From positions 604,634 to 668,633 of the forward strand of contig CAJNDS010000669.1 in assembly GCA_905221605.1 (NCBI GenBank): DNA of 64,000 nucleotides, given 5' to 3'. A program made the position numbers and the translations under genes. The notes beneath the pieces are model-generated. The model had not been told where the DNA came from. It searched no databases and saw nothing but the letters and a program-made list of their open reading frames with translations. Position 1 is the first letter of the stretch. Each line of letters starts with the position of its first letter. The stretch is from Symbiodinium natans. Its lineage: Eukaryota; Sar; Dinophyceae; Suessiales; Symbiodiniaceae. Shown here piece after piece: positions 1-12,565 of this stretch.

Positions 1-1110
1 GAGGGCTCTGCTTTTCCAGGTGCCGTGCTTCGGGGGTTCTCGGTCTTAGGGTTGGCGAGCCGTTGTGCAATCTTCGAGACATGTACGCAGTGATTTTAAT
101 CCGTCCCACGCATGCATGCATGCATGCGTGCGTGCATGCATGCACGTGTGTCTCGCACCTTCAAGTGTCATGTAGCGTGTGCTAGTCTTACAATAAATCG
201 CCTCTGTGGCCTTCGCTTTGGGGGGCGTTTGCCAAAGCAAGAATGATACTTTCCAGGCTCGCGCGAAGCTCGGCACAGTCGCGCTTTCAAGCTGCTGTGT
301 TTGTACCGAGTTCGTACCGACCGTCTGATTTGACCTTTGTAGCAAAAAGCAGCTCTCTGATGACTGCACTAGCCAGAATGGCCTGACCAGTGCAGATATT
401 TTCCAGTCTTGCACGCAAATTCTGGTAGCAACAGTTTTCGTTCGGCGTGGGATTCACATGCACAAACACACCGGATCTCTGCTCCTTCTCGCCATTTACC
501 CCGAAACCCAAAACCCAAATTTGCCACCTCAAGCGGTTCTTGGCGGTGTGTAAAATCGGAGTTCGTCACAGCCAGGGTGCCCAGAAGATTGCTGCCGAGC
601 TGCTGCAGGGCAAAGGCTGCATGAAGCTCGGCCACGCCCTTACACACCAAAGGTTGAGCTTAGGAGTGACATTCTTTGCGCGACTGAAGGTTTCAAGTGG
701 CCAAGCATACAGAACGTGTCGCGGCCCCGGTGCTTTTGCAAGTCTCCTCCACATCTCACTCTTGCAGATTCCCCGGTGAGGACATTGCCGCATCCTGGTG
801 GCCTACCTCTGGGGCTCCAGATGGCGCTTCCGGAACATGAGGCCTCGTCTCCCATCTTTTTTTCCGGCCGGGTTCGGGATGATGGCGCGGGTTCGATTCG
901 ACGCCAGTATGTAATCTGCAGAATCGCTACTCTGCAACATAAACGTGGAAGCTCAGGGGCTGAGATCATGTGGGTCACCGGTCTTAAGGCTTCTTGAGGA
1001 GCTGAGGGCGTGAATTGAGAACCGTACGAGTGGTTGAATACCGTGAATAGGTGCTGACCAGTGACAGCAGGCTGGAAGCAGTCTACCTGTTCTGCCAGTA
1101 GTCCTGAAAT
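1..1110. other. No gene recognised; short GCATGC repeat
   Basis: Short open frames on both strands overlap each other and match no family I know. Positions 108-146 hold a simple ATGC/GTGC alternating repeat. Nothing else could be supported in this stretch. Confidence 0.5.
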
Positions 1111-1112
1111 TC

Positions 1113-1240
1113 GATCTAAGCTCTAAGCTCTAAGCTCTAAGCTCTAAGCTCTAGGCTCTAGGCTCTAGGCTCTAGGCTCTAGGCTCTAGGCCCTAGAGGC
1201 TCTAAAGCTAGAAACTCCACAGGCTCGAAGCTCTAAGCTC
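1113..1240. repeat. 7-bp tandem repeat, CTCTAAG grading into CTCTAGG
   Basis: A run of the heptamer CTCTAAG (from about 1113) changes into CTCTAGG (from about 1150) and then decays around 1200-1240. The unit length and A/G-rich core resemble a diverged relative of the CCCTAAA repeat found elsewhere in the window, but that link is inference. Confidence 0.85.
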
Positions 1241-1260
1241 TAAGCCATTTTAAGCAAATA

Positions 1261-2800
1261 GCCCCGGCACCGATCAGCACCGGCAACCTGCGAGCCAACC
1301 TGTTGCTGAAACAGAAATGCACGGGTGGACTCCTTAAACCTTGAGCCCCCGTGAATTGTCATGTGTCATGCATGGTCATACATTGTCATACCGTAAGTCA
1401 TACCGGTCCCAACAATGAACTCCACCCGGGTCCACTCCGCTGACATCGACAGAGCAGGCTGTGGGCCTACTCTACCTCGAACATGTAGAGGGAATCGGCG
1501 CCTCTACTGGCCTACAGGCAATCGGGTAGAAGAGCTGCAGACTGGTGGTTTCGGTTTCCTGTTGTGCAGTTTCACTTAAATCTGGTTAAGCTCAGAGGAG
1601 GCATGTCGGACATCAAGAAGCCTTCTAAACTCTCAGCATCTTCTGCGCCATCGTAACAGTTGATGACGCGTGGTATTCTTGGCTGTCAGTGTGGCTCGCA
1701 TTGAGATGTTGAGATAAAGTGCAGGCCGGCATGCACATTCGAGCTGTCGACGGACGTCGCAGCAGCCTAGAAGAAATGAAGAAGGACAGACTATTGCCAT
1801 GAAGCACAAAGTAAGCACGAGTCGCTGCTTGCAAAGCAGTTCAAAGCAGTGTTGCCATTTGAGGGCCGAAGCTGAGCTCAGGAGATTGAGGAAGCAACCA
1901 CAATGCCTGGGCCTCTTCTGGCTCTTTCAAAGTGTGAGCCCTCTTCGCTAGTCAGTGTGGAGCTGGAGTGGCATCGCCGAAGCCTAAGCCCAGCACGTTG
2001 AAGCCACTTTGAGGTTGACGCTCCGGGTGGCATCCTATGCGTAGACGCCAGCCGCAAACGAGATCACGCATGATCCCTGCCGGCAGTCGCGAAGCGAGAC
2101 TCTGCTAATGCAGGTCGATTTGCCGTTCTCACCCTTTTGTGCAGGACCTACTGGGTGAATTCAGCCCAGCTGTATGCCTTTTTTAAGACTTTCGGCCGCC
2201 CTGCAAGAACGTGTTGTGCAGGTTGAGTCAGAGGGCATGCCAACCTTCGTATACTCCAAGCTTCGACTCCTTCCTACTAGTACTTCCTTCCAACAGAGAA
2301 CAGAAGAATTCGAGAAGTCCATTCTCAAGCAGCCGCAACGAGACTGGAAATGGACATGGCAGCCGTCTGAATTCCTTCAAAGCAAACCCGCCCTTTTTGA
2401 GGTGGCCTAGCGGCGGCCTCACAGTGGCAGGTGCGTTGCGTATGTTGCTGCAGGCAGTGGCAGGAGTCCGACTGTCGGCTTTCTGCAACAAAGCCATTTT
2501 CACAAAGTTTAAAGAATGCTCACCCCCGTGGCCGCAGTAGTTGCATGTTGCGTTGCGCGAAGCAAGGCCCGCCTTTTGAAAAAAGGCACGCGGTCGGTAG
2601 AGACTTCCTTCATGTGACTCATCGGTGTGCGTTGACCCGGTTTGTCAACTGACCTTGGCTGGGCATACTTTAGCCTCACATGTGTGGTCTGCGTCGTTTT
2701 CTGCGAAGATGCTTGGAACCGAGCTTGCAGATGCCCAAGAGAGGTGGCAGTCAACGTGGAAACTCAAATCGCCCGAATCGTCAGAGCAAGAACAAGAACC
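1261..2800. other. No gene recognised
   Basis: Several 60-110 codon open frames occur on both strands between 1625 and 2760, but none shows family motifs. The frame at 2690-2790 reads like an exon (acidic/basic helix ending before the telomere-like block) but cannot be assigned. Confidence 0.4.
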
Positions 2801-2802
2801 AA

Positions 2803-2892
2803 GAACCCTAAACCCTAAACCCTAAACCCTAAACCCTAAACCCTAAACCCTAAACCCTAAACCCTGAACCTTAAACCCTGAACCCTAAACCC
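2803..2892 (+). repeat. Interstitial CCCTAAA telomere-type repeat
   Basis: About a dozen head-to-tail copies of CCCTAAA with a few point variants (CCCTGAA, CCTTAAA). This is the plant/dinoflagellate-type telomere heptamer, found here internally. Confidence 0.95.
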
Positions 2893-3124
2893 GATATTTG
2901 GCCAAGAGACCTTCTTGTTGCCCTGCCGCTGCAGCCGGGAGAGCCATGTCCAGACCTAGACGCTAGAAAGGCCAGCTCTGAAGGAGGCTTAAGGAGGTTG
3001 AAGGAGGCTTACGTAGGATAAGGACGTTTCAGGAGGTCTAGGAGGTTTAGGAGGTTTAGAAGGGGTTGATAAGGTCCAGGGTGTTTGGTGTTCAAGGTTT
3101 AGAGTCAACACTTTTGCTTTTCTT

Positions 3125-3135
<11 letters not shown>

Positions 3136-3155
<20 letters not shown>

Positions 3156-3157
3156 CG
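3136..3157. repeat. Poly(G) tract after T-rich run
   Basis: A run of T at 3124-3135 is followed by an almost pure G run of about 21 bases. Such homopolymers recur in the window (7680, 8110, 27157, 56757) and are prone to assembly length errors. Confidence 0.9.
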
Positions 3158-3289
3158 GGAAGGGGAGTCAGGGTTTCAAGTGAGCCTAGAAAGTCCGAGT
3201 GTGGATGACGAGTTCCAGAAGCCTTGAGGCCCCCGCCTTCCAAGGGTTCCTCGGAACCCTCAGATTTTTTTCAGGATCCCGGGAGCCTT

Positions 3290-3862
3290 AAACCCAAAAA
3301 ACCCTAAACCCTAAACCCTAAACCCTAAACCCTAAACCCTAAACCCTAAACCCTAAACCCTAAACCCTAAACCCTAAACCCTAAACCCTAAACCCAAAAC
3401 CCTAAACCCAAAACCCTAAACCCATCCTAAACCCTAAACCCTAAACCCTAAACCCTAAACCCTAAACCCTAAACCCTTTCGGGTTTGAAGCGAGGATCTC
3501 GCTGGGCTCCGTTAGGCCTGTCCGTTGCGCGCCTCAACCACTTAGTTGAACCCTAAACCCTAAAACCCTAAAACCCTAAAACCCTAAAACCCTAAAACCC
3601 TAAAACCCTAAAACCCTAAAACCCTAAAACCCTAAAACCCTAAAACCCTACAACCCAAAACCTAAAACCCTAAAACCCTAAAAACCCTAAAACCCTAAAA
3701 CTAAAACCTAAAACCCTAAACCCTAAAACCCCTAAAACCCTAAAACCCTAAAACCCTAAAACCCTAAAACCCTAAAACCCTAAAACCCTAAAACCCTAAA
3801 ACCCTAAAACCCTAAAACCCTAAAACCCTAAAACCCTAAAACCCTAAAACCCTAAACCCTAC
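3290..3862 (+). repeat. Two adjoining telomere-type blocks: CCCTAAA then CCCTAAAA
   Basis: Positions 3296-3475 are CCCTAAA copies with small interruptions. After a 70-bp unique spacer (3476-3548) the unit becomes the octamer CCCTAAAA for about 300 bp to 3862. The two unit lengths in neighbouring blocks suggest separate expansions. Confidence 0.95.
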
Positions 3863-3869
3863 CGCCCTT

Positions 3870-5384
3870 GAAGGGGCGATACCCCATGCCGCCCGCCGTG
3901 CCTTTGGATCAGAGAGAAGCGTTTTGGGGGGGTCAGGGTTTAGGTCCTTGATTTTTTTGAGGGGTTGGGTTCCAAGAGTGTCTCAAGGATTTTGGGTTCA
4001 GAAGGGGTGTTCAAGTCTCGGAGAAGCTCCGGGTTCAGGATTTCTGAGTATGATCGGGGTTTAGGCTTTGGGCGTTCTCTGAGGCGGGACCGGGCAAACG
4101 AAGAACTCTGTAAGCAACCGTAACCGTTCCCTGACAAGGAGTCCTGTGCGCCCGAAGTAGAAAGGCTGGAGTTTCGGGGTCATGGGTAGAGAAGCTTTGA
4201 AGGCAGTCCATTCACATGACTGCAGCGATGAATTTGGAGTTTCTTGCAGCTAGGGAAAGCCTTGCGAACGCCCCGATTTCCTGACATGTGTGTACTTCAG
4301 AATCACAGTCTATTCCTGCTTGCATGGCAAGAAGTATTTGCGAACTCGCTGGCACGTTGTCAGAACTGCCCTCGAAACGAACTTAGCATGGCACATCGTG
4401 ACAGTGCCTGTGCTCAGTCACCAAAGCGGCTGAAGAGCAGTCAAAGCAGTCGAAGCCAACAAAGCCTGCCGCCGGCTGTGCCTTGGCTGATACTTGGGCA
4501 TTGCCATGGAATACCTCAGTCACATAAGTCAGATAAGGCATCCCGTCTCCTCGCTCATGGCACCTTAAGCTACCTGCTGTGCTGTGCCAGTGCTGTGCCA
4601 GTGCTGTGCCCTGCTGTGCGTTGTCTCATCCTTGGCTTGGCAGTCCGGGTCAGGAGTCCCGAGCGCAGACGCCCGGCAGCCTCCGCCATGCCGCCGTCCT
4701 GGGATCCAAGAGGCGCCTGGCCCATCATGGCCCCCCGCTTCTGCTTCTGTTGCAGTCAATGCTGCAGGTTATGGTATGGTTATGGTGGTCATACGGTAAC
4801 TAGGGTACCATCGTTGGTGGCATTGGCGGTGAGGGCGTTGTTGATGATGCTGGTGCAGTCACAGTCGCCTTTATCGGTCGTTGTTGTTGCGTCTACGTCT
4901 ACGTCGACGTCGTTGTCGTCATTGCGGTTGTGGTTGTCGTGATGGTTGCTGTGCCTGCGGTTGTGGTCGTCGTAGCTTCCTTGGCTAGTGACTCTGGTGA
5001 CTTGCTGAAAAAAGTGCCGCTTTCAGTTCACTGCTGAGGTCCTCCATCCACTCCACAAGTGACGACTCACTGGGCCCTGGCAGGGTGCAGCGTGGGAACC
5101 TGGAGATGTTTCTTCTGTAGCACGTTAAGAGTTCATTTCCTCAGAACGGCAACTTGTTGGTGGATCTTGCTCCGTTTTTGTACAGTTGCGGGCCGTGCAG
5201 GCTGTGCCACCTTATGATTTCGCGCAGATGTTGGGGGCGGTTGGGTTCGGGATCCCGAATCGCCATTTTTCAGCAAGGTCTCCCTTGGCAGATCTGCGCC
5301 CGGTGGTCGTGGCACCCTCCTTGCCGCCGATGATTCCGCATGTCCGCCTGGCGGAGTTCTGGACCCATACCTCGTTGCGGCTCC

Positions 5385-5385
<1 letters not shown>
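3870..5385. other. No supported gene; long chance open frame
   Basis: A 232-codon frame (4244-4942, +) is open but has no recognisable domain. Its distal half is driven by low-complexity tgctgtgcc and gttgttgtc stretches that give Val/Ser/Thr runs. I treat it as unsupported. Confidence 0.45.
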
Positions 5386-5387
<2 letters not shown>

Positions 5388-5429
<42 letters not shown>

Positions 5430-5473
5430 AGGGAGGGAGGGAGGGAGGAAGGAAGGAAGGAAGGAAGGAAGGA

Positions 5474-5504
<31 letters not shown>

Positions 5505-5518
5505 GAGTGAGCGAGAGA
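5388..5518. repeat. Compound (GA)n / (GGGA)n / (GGAA)n microsatellite
   Basis: GA dinucleotides (5388-5422) pass into GGGA (5423-5447), then GGAA (5448-5475), then GA again. Arg/Glu or Ser/Leu open frames on both strands are products of this repeat. Confidence 0.95.
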
Positions 5519-5667
5519 GGTGCGCTGCAAGCAAGCAAGCAAAAGCGTGACAGACGACGTCCACCCTCCACCCCCACCAAACACCCATCTCACACCGACT
5601 GACTCGGTAGAGCGTGCCCCTCGGGGCGGCCCCCTAGGGGGTCATACGCACAGCAAGCAAGCAAGAG

Positions 5668-5742
5668 CGACAGAGACAGACAGACAGATAGACACAGACA
5701 GACAGACAGACAGACAGACAGTCAGACCGACAGACAGACAGT
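5668..5742. repeat. (CAGA)n microsatellite
   Basis: Roughly 75 bp of CAGA tetranucleotides with a few substitutions (GATAGA, GTCAGA). Confidence 0.9.
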
Positions 5743-6317
5743 CAACGCAGAACACATCAAGGACCCAGTTGTACCATCAAGTCACAAGTGAAGCCAGGCC
5801 TGGGCGGGAGACCCCGACGACCCGCAATTCAAGGCCCCAAGCTTCGAGACGATTGGCATCTGGGACAGCACTTCGTAGATTCAGGATTGCAGCATTCTGG
5901 GTACAGTGGACCTCTATCTTGGGAAACCACCTAGGCAAGGAATCGCGGTTGACCGTGCAGTCAGGTTCTTTTTTATTTATTTTTTGCCTGGTGTCTTTTC
6001 CAACGTCCACGATGAACGACTCATCAATCTCCGCATCTTGAGCTACGACTATCATCACCACCTATGTTGGTTTCTTGTGCTGCTCGAGCTTTCCTTGCAC
6101 AAAGGGCGCGAGCTGTTGAGCGGAAGGATTGCAAATTGAGCTGTCACGCTGACGATCGTGGTTTTCGATGAAAGACGATCCGGCATCACACGCCTCTCAG
6201 GCAACCCCATCCGGCTGAAGTTCTGCAAGGCCCCTGCCTCCCAGCAGTTCTGGGGATGTTGAGGCTGTGAGTGTTTGGGGTGACTTTTCGAACCCTGAGC
6301 GGGCAAGTAAAAGCTCA

Positions 6318-6450
6318 GACGCAGCTTCCAGCCTCTTGCAACGCAACGCTCAGAGGTGTTGGTACCAGGAGGCCTTTGCAATTCCGAAGCTGCAGGAGTG
6401 GTACGAGAGCCTCTTTGGAGTCGCGGCCAAGAGCATCCCAGGCTTTGCGT
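6318..6450 (+). CDS. Possible exon of an unknown protein
   Basis: The + frame reads an aromatic-rich peptide with the segment WYQEAFAIPKLQEWYESLFG, followed by VAAKSIPGF. Its composition looks more protein-like than the surrounding frames. AG dinucleotides precede it and GA/GC follow internal AAG, as in the solid genes here. I do not recognise a family, and an overlapping minus-strand frame is also open, so coding status is uncertain. Confidence 0.2.
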
Positions 6451-6963
6451 GGCCTCTGGGATTTTGTTGTCTGAGACTGAGTACCAGGAGGAACGTGGGT
6501 AGATTTTTAGCTCTGGCCTCGTTTGCAAGTAACCTTGAACCTACAATGTCCTCATGTCGCCTGCCCAGCCCGAAAATCTAGAAAGCCCGTTCCACGGTTT
6601 GTCTACAGAAAATGGGGGGGGGGGAGGGGGGGTCGTAGTGCAGATCTGAAAAGTGTTTTTGCGGTTGGGGTTGCAAGGGGGGTGTTGGCCAGGGCCTTTT
6701 CACGAACCCTGCTGAGAAGCCTTGCAAGAGTCACGACACAATGGCCAAGGGGGATCCTCAGAAGGCGACACTTCCTTCAACTCCGAGAGCCCCGTAAACG
6801 CACTGTAACTCGAGTCTAGCAGGTATCAGTCATGATGTCAGTAAAGTGCTCCCGAAGCAGCCCGGGCGCCAGATATCTTGGATGCCAGCAACTGGCTCCC
6901 ACCCGACACACCTGTTTGCCTAAAGCTTCCGGGCCGCCACCTCAGTTGATGGAGATCGTGAGT

Positions 6964-7020
6964 CGATGACTTGGGTGACTTGGGTGACTTGGGTGACTTG
7001 GGTGACTTGGGTGACTTGGG
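6964..7020 (+). repeat. 9-bp minisatellite TGGGTGACT
   Basis: Six near-perfect copies of a 9-bp unit (about 6964-7020). Being a multiple of three it stays open in several frames, reading as GlyAspLeu on + and ThrGlnVal on -. Confidence 0.95.
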
Positions 7021-10000
7021 TTTCAATACATTGAAGCTCCGAGCCTCTCCGCTGCGTGTGCCAGTAAGGCAAGCTGAAGGAGAAGCTGGGCATACAGGAC
7101 ATCCAGGCGGCCTCTCATCGGAAGGCCCGAGAAAAACTCCCCAGAGGCCCTCCACTTCCAAAGCAGGCAGAGACCGATGCCCTGACGCCCAGCTCACGGC
7201 CTTCCACGGGGGCGTCCGAAGGCTCTTGCTTGCTTTGGGGGGCGGTTGAGGGGAGTTTGGGTCTCTTTTTTTTTGGAGGGGTTCAGGGGTCACAAGGGTT
7301 CCTTGTACCCTTGCTCTTGGGTTCGTCGTCACTGGAATAGCTCGGCTTGGGCGTCAAATCCTAAGCCCTTAAAGCAGGAGTTTATCAGCACAGAGATTCA
7401 GATCGTGGGCCATGGGCAATGTGCAGATCTGATCAATATTTAGCTCTGATGACCTGCTGCAGTCTCATGGGATACAAGGTTCAAAAAAATCACCGTCGTT
7501 CTTCGCAACCCTCGTCTTGGTGTCTGGGGCGCTGCTGGAACGACTGTAGAGACTCCGTAGGCTCATGGGTTGCATCCGGAAGTGGGCCCTTCAGAGCATC
7601 GGTAGCTGGGCAGCTTGCAACCTGCTACTAACCAGCTACTCGAGCAGCAACTCGAGCTGGGCTTAGGTTTATTTTTTCTTGGGGGGGGGGGGGGAAAGGG
7701 GGTTTGAAAATTTGGGACCTCGGGGGGGTCGTTTGCAAGGTCACCGGAAAGGCCGCAGCAAGAAGCGCCGGCCCAGCGGTTGGCAAGCGCAGGCGGCCAG
7801 GAGCCCTGAGATTTGCAGACTTCTTGCAGGCTTTCGTTCTCTTTCCGCACGGATAGTACAGCCAAGCCCTAGACCCTAAACAAACCCCTGTAGACCCTCA
7901 GCAGTATCTATCATTTTTCTTGGTGCCTTGTGGGTGAGGTATTGCTACAAGAACTCTGCGAAATAAACGCATCTTTACAAAAACCAAGCAGCATAGTTGG
8001 TTTGAGACTGTCCGGCTCATTTTTCAAAATGGAGTCCCAGGAAGTTGGAAGTGCCTCAGTCTTGGGAAAATGAAAAACAGCAACTGGCATCCCCCACGCG
8101 TGCGCGCGTGGGGAGGGGGGGGGGGGTCTTTTGCTTGTCTGACTATTTCTTCCGCTCTGCTCTCGATGATTCATGCAGAAGCATGTTTTTCGATTCGAGG
8201 CCTGGTGCTTGTAATGAGAAATACATAGGGTGTTGAAGAAGACATGAGGAATCTTCTTAAATCTTCTATCGTTAATCCAGCAAAACCCTTATCAAGAAAA
8301 TGTGCGTTAAAGAAGCATGTCAGAGATCCTTCCTGCAAGCTTCTGCTTCTCTCCCCCTTCCATATACAACGGTGCTTCACGAGAGACTACCCTGTACTCA
8401 TCATCAGGCAGAACACAAGACGTTTTCAATGAACAAAAGCTCTCAGCAGTGCGCAAAGGAAACCCGCTTCACGTCCTTTCTTTCTTAGCGAAGACAAGAC
8501 ACACCTTTAAGAGGCAACTTTCAGAATTGTGCATGAAATTTGTTCAATAGTTGTTCAGGAAAGTTAGTGGACAAGTTTCAACAAGTCTTGTCAACTCGTA
8601 AAGAAGCTTGCTTGTCCTTTTCTGAGTAGAGATGCAATGTTGCTAGACAAAGATTTGCGAGAGCTTGGCACCCCCGGAGAAGGAAAGCCCGGAGTCTTGG
8701 TAGCTCGGGGTTCTTGGAACCATTGTTTGCATCAGGTTAAGCGCGGGAACAATGGCAACTCGTAAGCAAGTGCACTCCCGCAGCCCTTAGAACTTCTTGA
8801 ACGGCGCACAGTCTCCCCTGCAATGCCTATAATCCCTAAGCTCTGCCGGGTCCACATGCTAGGATTTTGGGTTTAGCCAGACACCCACTTTGCTCCGCAA
8901 GGTCCCGGAAGCAGCCAAGGACGAGCGCCACTGGGCAGCGATCCGCCTACAGTTGGGGCCCCAAATGTTTAGGGTTTAGGGTTTAGGGTTTTTGTTTTTT
9001 TTGGAGGGCGTTTTGTCTCAGGAATTCGTCCTTTCCCATACGACATTTGGTCCCCAATTGCATGTCTTTGCCTTTAATTATTCGGTCATGCAAACATGAG
9101 GCAAACGTTGCTTTCCGTCTGGGTGTAAAATACTCTGCAGCTGAGACATGGAGTTCGGAGGGGAGGGTTTTAGGGCTGCACAGCTTTATGGGGGTTGCTC
9201 TAAAGGTCCTCTTGGAAAATCCTGTTGGGTTCCTATAAGTTTTACAGGCAAGTCGTGGGACATTTTGGGAGCAAGTTTCTGGATCAACTACCGTGTAGTT
9301 GTACAGGGTGAATGTCGAACCTCCGAGCCCAGCTGATACTGGCAGCAGATCGTGCAAACGAACGCGCACCCGACATGCAAGTGATTGGGAATGTGTTGAC
9401 AATTCTGCTTGCGGGTTCAGGCTTTGCAGTTCTTATATTGACCTAGTGCGCAGGGTGTAGGTTGACAGAGGTATGTTTGTGCCTGGTCCGAGCTAGCAGC
9501 AACCCTTAGCATCCTCCAGGGTGTAGACTGAAATCTCAGACTGAAGTCTCAGCTCTGGCTGGGGATTCCTCAGTAGCTTTTCAGCTCTGAGCTGCGCAGC
9601 TCTTGCATCCTGATTCGGTGTACCTGCGGCCAGGTTCGAACGAAAATTCCCCAAAACCCCCCCTTAAAACCCCCTCAAACCCCCCAAAACTCCCCAAACC
9701 CCAAACCGCGGCGCCAGTCCAGGCTCGGATCCATGCGTAGGGAGGCTGTATTCAGTGGATGTCAGGTGCGTCAGAAGGCCCCAAGCCGGTCAAGCACAAG
9801 TAGTACCTTGGGGGATATTCGGACAGATGGGACCCTCCAGAACACCCCTCCCCCCCCCTCCGCCCTCAAAGCTTCAATACGTCAGCTGAGAGGGGCCGGA
9901 TCCCGTGCGTTGTTCTCTAAAGCTCATGGCGCTGGCATCGTAAGCACGGAGAGCAGAACGCCATGACTCGCTGCCTCGAGGATCTGGGGTTTAGGATCAG

Positions 10001-10630
10001 GGGTTACGTTATGAGGCAACTCGAAACTTTGAGCCCTACTGGGATAATTTTCAATTTCGGGTCTTCCGACCCTTGGGTTTGGCAGAAAGGGCTGTAGAAA
10101 GGGGGCCATTCGGATTTCTAGTCCTCTCGCAGCGTTGGACTCTGCAAACCCTACGTGTGAACTTTAAACTCCAGTTCTCAAGATTTCCTCCAAGTTAGCT
10201 GGAGCAGCCCGCTGGCATCCCTCTTCTGTCTCAACTTAGGTTGGGGTTTAGCTTGGATTTGGGATTCAGAGGTTAGCTGGAACTCCGAACCAGGTCAGTT
10301 GGGGGAGAGGGGAGAGGGGAGAGGGGAGAGGGGGGGGGGGTGGGTTGCGATTCCACTGTGCATTTTTTGGGTGTTCTCCGGGTGCGCTCCGAAGTTTTGG
10401 GACTTCTTCTCCTTGAACCAAATCAGGAGGGCCATGGGAGGGGGGAGCCTAGAAATCCAAATAAGTACCGTATGGTGTCCAGGCAGTGCCTACAGATCTC
10501 CTCTCCGTGCAACTGACTGTTCGAGTGGAGCGTTTAACTCTTACAGGCATTCGGGTTTGGAACCTCGACCACGTAGACTATGGATAAACTGGAAATGGCT
10601 TCCTTGCTATGGCTCTCCATTACCAGAAGC
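7021..10630. other. No gene recognised; poly(G) and small telomere-type remnants
   Basis: This 3.6-kb stretch has poly(G) tracts (7680-7693, 8115-8126), a GAGGGGA run at 10303-10335 and three TTTAGGG copies at 8969-8990. Open frames are all under 140 codons, mutually overlapping and without family motifs. Confidence 0.5.
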
Positions 10631-10649
10631 CCTGTTTTGAGTGTCCCCT

Positions 10650-10742
10650 GAGTGCGGCATCTTCCGGGCTGCGGAGGATGAGAAGCGGGGCAAAGATGTA
10701 GGCTACCAGTCCCTGGAAGACCAGCACATCGCCGAACTGAAG
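10650..10742 (+). CDS. Probable exon of an unknown protein
   Basis: The + frame reads a charged helix-like peptide including FRAAEDEKRGKDVGYQSLED and ending HIAELK. It stops exactly at AAG followed by GA, the commonest donor in this window. The other two frames have stops. It lies 590 bp upstream of the first exon of the membrane protein at 11.3 kb and could be its N-terminal part, but no connecting exon was found and no family is recognised. Confidence 0.35.
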
Positions 10743-11333
10743 GATGGGTTGGGGGGGGGGGCTTGAGAGTGTTAAGTCAAACCAGGAAGGTTTGCCTGAA
10801 GCTTCAAATTGGTCTGTCCGGAAGAGGGCTCCGCTGTGAGATGTGCCCGCAGGTTCTTCGGGGGGGTTGCAGAGGAGAGTGATGACCAGGGTCCCCCCTC
10901 AACGGATCCTATGTGGTGCCAAGAAACTAGTCATATACTAAGGTAATAGTATGATAATATGGTTAGCAATACAACAAGAGGATACTGTACTGATATCATA
11001 CTATGATATGATGCTAGAATGACATTGTGATAGAATGATTGATAACAACCCCCCCCCCACCCCCCAACTATTGTCATCGCGTTGAGTGGAACGGTCTTCC
11101 AGACGATTCTTTTTGCATGTGTTCTGACATGGTTCGGGAGGGCACCCGACCTGCGGTCTTCGTCAGTCTGTTAAATTTTTTTGTTCATCTAGCGGAAGCT
11201 TGACATTCGTACACGGCTCTTGTATGCTGTTGTGCAGACGGCAGCATCCGCCTCACCAAGTCTACGGGAATTCTTCCAAGCTTGTCCAAGGTGGCTTAAA
11301 GTCAGAGTTAGCTCCCCTCCACTCGCTTCCCAG

Positions 11334-12529
11334 GATGTGATGGAGGAGAAGAAGGACCGCGTGGATCGCTTTGCGAAGGTGGGGGCTCAGTTTCTTCTTC
11401 GAGGCTGTGGAAAGAAGTGGAAAGAAGAGTAGAAGAGTCTGAGCCCGAGGTGCACTTCCGCTGGACCATCGGCATCAAGTTCATTGGTCTGGTGGCCTTG
11501 GCTTCGCTGCTGGCGGTGGAGTGGTACTCGGAGGTTCGCTCAGAGTCCGCGCGCCTGGTGACGGAGCTCTCGTCTCTTGGCAAGGCGCCGCGACATGCCA
11601 AAATGTCGCAAATCCCCGAGAGCTGGGTTCTAGCTCGATACTCCAGTTTCTTCAGCTGTTGAACACGGAAGGCGTCGCAGCTGCCTAGATGCCCAAATGG
11701 ACTCTCTCCGCATCATTGAAGGATGTGCTCTTGTATGACCTCATCCTGACATCTTCCGCTCGCATGCTGGCGCTCACAGGCTTGGGCCCTTGGACCCGGG
11801 GCATGCGGGCTTTGGAAGGCAATTTGGCGTTGCGGACAGGACAGGGGTTCCAAGGCGTGCTGCGGTTGTTAGTCTCCACCCTTCACCAAATACGTGGCAG
11901 AAGAACACCTGCAGTTAAGAACACGGACGTGCTTCTGTTGCACCAGATCTGCTGCATCGCTGTCCATTATGTCGGCATCTTCTGATCCCAATCATGCCTC
12001 GCCATGCCTGGCTTACCTATGAGGAGGACCTGGGATCTTACCATAAATGGTGCACTTGACTTCTGATGATTCAATGGCGGATTCCGAGGCGACTTGCGAT
12101 GGAGAGACGAGTACTTCCTCAAGGTGGAGCCCTTGGAGGCAAGCAACATTGCGGAGTGCATCGCTGGAATTTTTCAGCTAGGTCAGTTCACAGCACCACC
12201 TTTTGCAGACATCGTTTCTGTCAGCTCCACTAGGGCTTAGGCCCGGCTCAGGGCCAAAAGGGGCGAGCAGTGTGTAGGGACGGCTGTTCATGTCTTTTCG
12301 GTGTCTCCGTTCCTCTCTAGCACTCTCTTCCTCTCTATACATGTACGTGTCTCTCCCTCTCTCTCTGTCTGCCTGTCTCTCTCTGTCTCTCTCTGTCTCT
12401 CTCTTCTCTCCCTCTCCACAGGCTGGTGCTCTCTCTATCTCTCCCTCTCCCTCTCACTCTCCCTATCTCTCTCCTTGTCTCTCGCTCTCTCTCATTTCTC
12501 TCTCTGTCTCTCTCTCTCTCTCTTTTCGC

Positions 12530-12565
<36 letters not shown>

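Noticed and set aside
2803-3862. True chromosome end
   Set aside because: Telomere-type repeats occur at more than ten internal places in both orientations with unique DNA on both sides, so these are interstitial.
4244-4942. 232-codon open frame on +
   Set aside because: No domain is visible, the distal half is low-complexity, and length alone is not convincing in GC-rich DNA where real exons are mostly under 150 nt.
5133-5602. Arg/Glu- and Ser/Leu-rich open frames on both strands
   Set aside because: They are direct readings of the GA/GGGA/GGAA microsatellite and exist in several frames at once.
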